From: Gammaproteobacteria bacterium
GTDB lineage: Bacteria; Pseudomonadota; Gammaproteobacteria; PS1; Pseudothioglobaceae
DNA length: 9,609 nt
NCBI GenBank assembly: GCA_003489145.1
Contig: DNJI01000055.1
Span: 1-9,609, forward strand
Direction: 5' to 3'
Part shown: piece by piece, positions 5,651-9,609 of the stretch
How the letters are laid out: each line of letters starts with the position of its first letter
How positions within the stretch are numbered: the stretch's first letter is position 1
Position numbers and translations under genes: made by a program
Notes under the pieces: model-generated
What the model was told of the DNA's origin: nothing
Seen by the model: the letters and a program-made list of their open reading frames with translations, nothing else
Databases searched by the model: none

Positions 5651-7372
5651 TTAACCTTCAAACTGATGCTTGTATAAAGAAGCGTATTCACCTTTTGCAT
5701 CAATTAGATCTTTATGTGAACCTTGTTCAATAATTTCACCACGACGTAGCACCACAATTCGATCAGCCTTTTGTACCGTACTGAGTCGATGTGCAATGAT
5801 AATAGTGGTGCGATCTTTTTGCATCTCATCAATGGCAGCTTGCACTTGTTTTTCAGTAGCAGAATCAAGTGCTGAGGTAGCCTCGTCTAAAATTAAAATT
5901 GGACTGTCTTTAGCAATCGCTCGAGCAATTGCTAAGCGTTGTCGTTGGCCACCAGAGAGTTTAGCGCCGTCTTCACCAATCTCGGTATCGAACTGGTCAC
6001 TCAGCTCCTGAATAAAATCATGCGCATTTGAAACCTTAGCGGCATGTTGGATTTGAGTATCGCTCATGGTGTCAATTTGACCGAGTGCAATATTACCTTT
6101 AACGGTGTCGTTAAACAAACGTACATTTTGATCAACAAAAGCAATTTGTGAACGCAATGAATCAACTTCAAATTCAGCAATGTCGATACCGTCTATCGTG
6201 ATAGAGCCAGCAGTGGGTGAATAAAATTTAGCCAATAATTGTATGATGGTGGTTTTACCACTACCTGTTGAACCCACTAAGGCAACCGTTTCTCCTGGTT
6301 TAATATCAAGGCTAATGTCATCAAGCACAGTGGTTTCACTATTGTAACCAAATGAGACCTGGTTAAATTTGATTGCACCTTTAGACTTTTTGAGTTGTTT
6401 GGTACCACTGTTGTGTTCTTCATCTTCGTCAATCAGCCCGAATACACTCTCACCTGCAGCCATCGCTGTTTGTAATGGTTTGTTGATATTGACCAAGCTT
6501 TTAGCGGGCTTGACCAACATGCCCATTGCAGTAAAGAAGGATAAAAATTCACCGGCACTCATGGCCAATAAGGTGGATGAAAAATACACCACACTACCCA
6601 AAGAGAGGCCAATTAAGATATTAACAAAGCCTGTATTGAATGCGCCGGTCATGTCAACTTTGAATCGTTGTTGACGAATGTTTTTAATAAGATCGTTGAA
6701 TTTTTCACTTTCTTGTTCTTGTGCGTGGTAGATTTTAACCAAAGAGCTGCCTGAAATATTTTCATCGAGTAGATGTGTCATTCTACCCATTGAGTTTTGT
6801 ACTTTTTTACTGGAGCTGCGCATACGGTTTGATGAGAGTTTTACTGCCAGGTAAACTAAGGGTAATAAAATGAGTAGGGTTAAACTCAGTTGCCAATTTT
6901 TATAAAATAGATAGCCTACTAAAATAATAACAGACATAGATGATTTAATAAAATCGAGCCAAATACTCGAGGCAGCCGCTGCAATTTGTTCGACATCAAA
7001 AGTAAGTTTAGATAGGGTTTTACCAGTAGGGTGTTGGTCAAAATAAGACTTGGGTAGTCTTAATAATTTGGCAAACATATCGACGCGTAAGTCCATAATT
7101 ACTTTGTTAGATACCCAAGAGCTAGCGGCAGTAGAGGTCATGGCAAAGATAGAACTAAGTACAATCACACCAAATAAAGCCAAAGCGTAAATTAAAGCAG
7201 TTTGTTGATCGCGTTCAGCGGCAAATAGCTCATCAACAATGCGCCCAGTGATTTCAGGGATAGAGCTTTCTAGTGCGGTTGCAAACATCATCATTACTGA
7301 GGTAAAGATAAGTTTGCCAATATGCGCCTTTAAATAAAAGAACAAGCGCGAGAAAAATTGTTTATATTGCAT
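5651..7372 (-). CDS. msbA: Lipid A export ATP-binding/permease protein MsbA
   Basis: This 573-residue half-transporter of the ABC exporter type flips lipid A-core from the inner to the outer leaflet of the inner membrane, acting as a homodimer. The N-terminal part (about 1-310) holds the six-helix membrane domain, with MsbA-like blocks such as FDQHPTGKTLSKLTFDVEQ (111-129) and KNWQLSL (158-164). The ATPase domain follows: Walker A GSTGSGKTT (367-375), Q-loop Gln415 in VDQNVRLFNDTV, signature LSGGQ (472-476), Walker B ILILDE (492-497) and switch His528. Length is close to E. coli MsbA (582). A TTG three bases upstream could add one residue; ATG at 7372 is preferred. No strong Shine-Dalgarno is visible. 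The usual partner lpxK does not follow: the gene ends 9 bases from the convergent aldehyde dehydrogenase gene. Upstream it diverges from pyrG. Confidence 0.93.
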   Translation of the reverse strand: MQYKQFFSRLFFYLKAHIGKLIFTSVMMMFATALESSIPEITGRIVDELFAAERDQQTALIYALALFGVIVLSSIFAMTSTAASSWVSNKVIMDLRVDMFAKLLRLPKSYFDQHPTGKTLSKLTFDVEQIAAAASSIWLDFIKSSMSVIILVGYLFYKNWQLSLTLLILLPLVYLAVKLSSNRMRSSSKKVQNSMGRMTHLLDENISGSSLVKIYHAQEQESEKFNDLIKNIRQQRFKVDMTGAFNTGFVNILIGLSLGSVVYFSSTLLAMSAGEFLSFFTAMGMLVKPAKSLVNINKPLQTAMAAGESVFGLIDEDEEHNSGTKQLKKSKGAIKFNQVSFGYNSETTVLDDISLDIKPGETVALVGSTGSGKTTIIQLLAKFYSPTAGSITIDGIDIAEFEVDSLRSQIAFVDQNVRLFNDTVKGNIALGQIDTMSDTQIQHAAKVSNAHDFIQELSDQFDTEIGEDGAKLSGGQRQRLAIARAIAKDSPILILDEATSALDSATEKQVQAAIDEMQKDRTTIIIAHRLSTVQKADRIVVLRRGEIIEQGSHKDLIDAKGEYASLYKHQFEG

Positions 7373-7400
7373 CAATATTTACGATGATTTAATACGCCCA

Positions 7401-7426
7401 TATTCTACACAGTTTTGTGTATCATA
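7401..7426. promoter_or_regulatory. Imperfect palindrome in the msbA-pyrG divergent region
   Basis: The 79-base gap between the two divergent genes must hold both promoters. At its centre is a dyad: TACACA (7406-7411) and TGTGTA (7416-7421) around GTTT, extended after a 2-base mismatch on each side by TAT (7401-7403) and ATA (7424-7426). It could be an operator for a dimeric regulator, or a short hairpin in a leader. A weak plus-strand promoter can be drawn for pyrG as TTTACG (7378-7383), 17 bases, TATTCT (7401-7406), which would place the palindrome over its -10 and start site. No convincing minus-strand promoter was found for msbA. Confidence 0.35.
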
Positions 7427-7451
7427 ACCATTTCAACTTTGTTAGTTTTCA

Positions 7452-9092
7452 ATGACAACAAAATATATCTTTATTACCGGTGGTGTGGTTTCCTCTTTAG
7501 GTAAAGGAATCGCTTCAGCCTCCCTCGCTTCACTTTTAGAATCTCGCGGACTTAACATTACTATGCTTAAGTTAGATCCATATATTAATGTGGATCCTGG
7601 CACCATGAGCCCATTCCAGCATGGTGAAGTATTTGTCACTCATGATGGTACTGAAACAGACCTTGATCTTGGTCATTACGAACGCTTTGTACGTATTCAG
7701 CTCGGTAAGAAAAACAACTTTACCGCGGGCCGTGTATATGAAAACGTGATTGAGCGTGAGCGTCGTGGTGATTATTTAGGCGCTACGGTTCAAATCATTC
7801 CACACATTACCAATGAGATCAAAGAGTTGATGATCGCCGGTGCAAAAGGTGCAGATATTGCTTTAGTTGAGATTGGTGGTACGGCAGGTGACATTGAGTC
7901 GTTGCCATTTTTAGAGGCAATTAGACAAATGAGCCTTGAGCTTGGCCGTGAAAACACCTTGTTTATTCACTTAACTTTATTGCCTTATATTAAAGTGGCA
8001 GGTGAATTAAAAACCAAACCAACGCAGCACTCGGTGAAAGAGCTTAGAGGTATTGGTATTCAACCTGATATTTTGATTTGTCGATCTGAATACCCACTAC
8101 CAGATGCAGAACGTGCAAAAATTGCCTTATTTACCAACGTAGAAGCAAGCTCGGTATTTACTTCACTGGATGTTGATACCATTTATAAAGTGCCGCAAGC
8201 ACTGCATGAGCAAGGCTTAGATAATGTTGTTGTAAGAAAGCTTAATCTTGATTGTAAAGATGCAGATTTGAGCGAGTGGGCTAGCGTCGTCAATAAACTT
8301 GAGAATCCAACACACAGTGTTGATGTTGCCATGGTTGGAAAATACATGGATCTGACTGAAGCTTATAAGTCATTATCTGAATCATTGATTCATGCTGGTG
8401 TACATACGCAAACCAAAGTTAATATCCATTACTTTGATTCTGAAGATATTGAAAAAAATGGCACTGATTGTTTAAGTGAAATGAGTGCGATATTAGTACC
8501 AGGCGGTTTTGGTAATCGTGGTGTTGAAGGTAAGATTGCAACCGTACAATTTGCACGTGAAAATAACGTACCTTATTTGGGTATTTGTTTGGGTATGCAA
8601 GTGGCGGTGATTGAATATGCCAGAAACGTGGCAGGCATGACAGATGCTAATAGTACAGAATTTGATGAAAATACACCTTATTCAGTGGTGGGTTTGATTA
8701 CCGAATGGCAAGATGAAGATGGTAGTGTGCAAACTCGAGATAAAGGTTCAGATTTAGGCGGAACTATGCGTTTAGGTGGTCAGGAGTGCGCACTAGTTAA
8801 AGGTACGAATGCTCGAGAAATTTATGGCAAAGATGTAATTACTGAGCGTCATCGTCATCGTTACGAGGTTAACAACCAATTAATTGGTCAGATTGAGGCC
8901 GCAGGCTTAACAATATCTGGTCGTTCTATTGATGGCACACTGGTAGAGATGGTTGAAATTCAAGACCATCCTTGGTTTGTTGCTTGTCAGTTCCATCCAG
9001 AATTTACTTCTAATCCACGTGATGGTCATCCATTGTTTGAAAGCTTTATCAGGGCCGCTAGTAAGGCGCATAATTTGATTCTTTCTTCATAG
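7452..9092 (+). CDS. pyrG: CTP synthase
   Basis: The 546-residue enzyme makes CTP from UTP, ATP and glutamine, the last step of pyrimidine nucleotide synthesis, in the cytoplasm. The N-terminal synthase domain (about 1-266) starts with KYIFITGGVVSSLGKGI, which contains the P-loop, and continues with LDPYINVDPGTMSPFQHGEV and the metal-binding region around DHD/ETDLDLGHYERF. The C-terminal glutamine amidotransferase domain (about 290-546) has the oxyanion GGFGNRG block (351-357), the nucleophile Cys379 in GICLGMQ, and the catalytic His515 and Glu517 in FHPEF. The same residue numbers are used in E. coli CTP synthase, so the protein is full length and collinear. No purine-rich Shine-Dalgarno precedes the ATG (gttagttttca). 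In many relatives pyrG is followed by kdsA and eno; here a small conserved gene follows instead, overlapping by one base. Confidence 0.98.
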   Translation: MTTKYIFITGGVVSSLGKGIASASLASLLESRGLNITMLKLDPYINVDPGTMSPFQHGEVFVTHDGTETDLDLGHYERFVRIQLGKKNNFTAGRVYENVIERERRGDYLGATVQIIPHITNEIKELMIAGAKGADIALVEIGGTAGDIESLPFLEAIRQMSLELGRENTLFIHLTLLPYIKVAGELKTKPTQHSVKELRGIGIQPDILICRSEYPLPDAERAKIALFTNVEASSVFTSLDVDTIYKVPQALHEQGLDNVVVRKLNLDCKDADLSEWASVVNKLENPTHSVDVAMVGKYMDLTEAYKSLSESLIHAGVHTQTKVNIHYFDSEDIEKNGTDCLSEMSAILVPGGFGNRGVEGKIATVQFARENNVPYLGICLGMQVAVIEYARNVAGMTDANSTEFDENTPYSVVGLITEWQDEDGSVQTRDKGSDLGGTMRLGGQECALVKGTNAREIYGKDVITERHRHRYEVNNQLIGQIEAAGLTISGRSIDGTLVEMVEIQDHPWFVACQFHPEFTSNPRDGHPLFESFIRAASKAHNLILSS

Positions 9093-9439
9093 TGTTTGAC
9101 CAAGCTTTAAAGTATTGGGGAAGTGATAAATTTCCTCAGTACTTTAAACAAGCTGTTCAATCACTCGAGCTCGGTATATTACCTTTAAAAGATTGTTGTA
9201 ATCACAGTGCAGTGATTGATCAGTCGACGATTGAACCAATTATCTTATCTAGCCATGAAACTAAAGATTCGGTTGAAATTAAAACAGGTGTATTTTTCTG
9301 TGAAGTATTGTCAGGCTGCGCTTGTAGCGACGACCCGTCTCAAGCCAAAATTTTAGAAAATTCGTATTGTGAATTAACCATTAGTCTGGATAAGAACACA
9401 AAAGAGGCAAGCTACTCTAGCGCTTTTTCCTCTGCTTAA
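9092..9439 (+). CDS. Conserved hypothetical protein with C-x-C and YCE motifs
   Basis: This 115-residue soluble protein starts at a GTG whose first G is the last base of the pyrG stop (TAGTG), so translation is probably coupled to pyrG. It has no signal peptide or membrane segment. The N-terminal half is amphipathic (FPQYFKQAVQSLELGILPL). The C-terminal half carries GVFFCEVLSGCACSDDP (66-82) and YCELTISLDK (92-101), which resemble a family of short uncharacterised proteobacterial proteins with a CSCxDDP...YCE pattern. Cys76, Cys78 and Cys93 are the likely conserved residues; Cys35, Cys36 and Cys70 may be particular to this copy. The C-x-C plus distant Cys could bind a metal or form a disulfide, but no function is established. 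Its last 23 bases overlap the end of der on the other strand, so the gene is probably real but tightly confined. Confidence 0.75.
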   Translation: MFDQALKYWGSDKFPQYFKQAVQSLELGILPLKDCCNHSAVIDQSTIEPIILSSHETKDSVEIKTGVFFCEVLSGCACSDDPSQAKILENSYCELTISLDKNTKEASYSSAFSSA

Positions 9440-9608
9440 TAAACTGCATTAGGCGGCGTCTCTTGACGATTTGCCTAGCATTTAATTCGTTCTTATTGTC
9501 TTTGAAAGGGTTTTCACCGCTTCTGTATTCCATTCTAATAGGTGTGTTAGTGAGTTTCAACTCTCTAATAAATAGATTCTTTAGATAGCGCTCATAAGCA
9601 TTTGGTAC
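9417..9608 (-). CDS. der: Ribosome-assembly GTPase Der (EngA), C-terminal part (5' end outside window)
   Basis: Reading the minus strand from the window edge gives an open frame of 63 residues that ends at TAG (bases 9419-9417). No start codon belongs to it here because the gene enters from beyond base 9609. The segment VPNAYERYLKNLFIRELKL, then NTPIRMEYRSGENPF, then a basic tail ending KQRKKR, matches the end of the KH-like domain of Der, where E. coli has a YKRYL...GTPIKIQF...NPF pattern. Der is an essential tandem-GTPase protein that binds the 50S ribosomal subunit late in assembly; its two G domains would lie outside the window. The gene converges on the small cysteine-containing gene, and the two coding regions overlap by 23 bases. 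There is no room for a separate terminator between them. It accounts for all of the otherwise empty-looking stretch 9440-9609. Confidence 0.92.
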   Translation of the reverse strand, partial: VPNAYERYLKNLFIRELKLTNTPIRMEYRSGENPFKDNKNELNARQIVKRRRLMQFIKQRKKR

Positions 9609-9609
9609 G

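Noticed and set aside
5642..5652. AAGCTT and flanking bases as a bidirectional terminator between the aldehyde dehydrogenase gene and msbA
   Set aside because: The pairing is only a few bases with no loop and no T run; the gap is just 9 bases.
5670..6011. Open frame of 113 codons on the plus strand, opposite the ATPase domain of msbA
   Set aside because: It is antisense to the most conserved part of msbA, its Ser/Cys/Arg-rich product resembles no known protein, and no ribosome binding site precedes it.
6369..6674. Open frame of 101 codons on the plus strand, opposite the msbA membrane domain
   Set aside because: The hydrophobic look follows from the complementary strand of membrane codons; msbA is intact and explains the sequence.

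Overview
The window looks like a piece of an AT-rich (about 40% GC by eye, not computed) gammaproteobacterial chromosome. The densely packed housekeeping genes (msbA, pyrG, the end of der), the Gram-negative lipid A transporter and the style of the conserved small proteins all fit. Codon use and gene content resemble the SUP05/Thioglobus and thiotrophic-symbiont lineage, but that placement is inferred from general familiarity, not from a search. No mobile element, tRNA, rRNA, CRISPR array or prophage signal is visible, and no gap between genes exceeds 80 bases.

Layout. Positions 1-2556 hold five plus-strand genes with overlapping or near-touching ends, probably one operon: the 3' end of a thiopurine S-methyltransferase, a cold-shock-domain protein with a C-terminal membrane helix, a lipoprotein lytic transglycosylase, a small Rieske ferredoxin and a divergent TrpD-like (glycosyltransferase family 3 fold) protein. 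After a 55-base gap with a possible promoter and hairpin comes a two-gene unit (2612-5641): a thiamine-diphosphate enzyme of the acetolactate synthase family and an aldehyde dehydrogenase. The lipid A flippase gene msbA (minus strand, 5651-7372) converges on it with a 9-base gap. A short divergent region carrying an imperfect 26-bp palindrome separates msbA from pyrG (7452-9092). A small conserved cysteine-containing protein follows pyrG with a 1-base stop/start overlap. The window ends inside der, on the minus strand: its last 63 codons (9417-9608) encode the KH-like C-terminus of the ribosome-assembly GTPase, and its 3' end overlaps the small protein's gene by 23 bases.

How the genes may work together. 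The acetolactate synthase-like enzyme and the aldehyde dehydrogenase probably form a short pathway acting on a 2-oxo acid and an aldehyde; the substrate cannot be read from sequence. The Rieske ferredoxin and the TrpD-like protein are 5 bases apart and may be a functional pair. The TrpD-like protein has lost the phosphoribosyltransferase signature motifs, so it is unlikely to make tryptophan precursors. This pair and the membrane-tethered cold-shock protein are the least explained parts of an otherwise ordinary chromosomal region.
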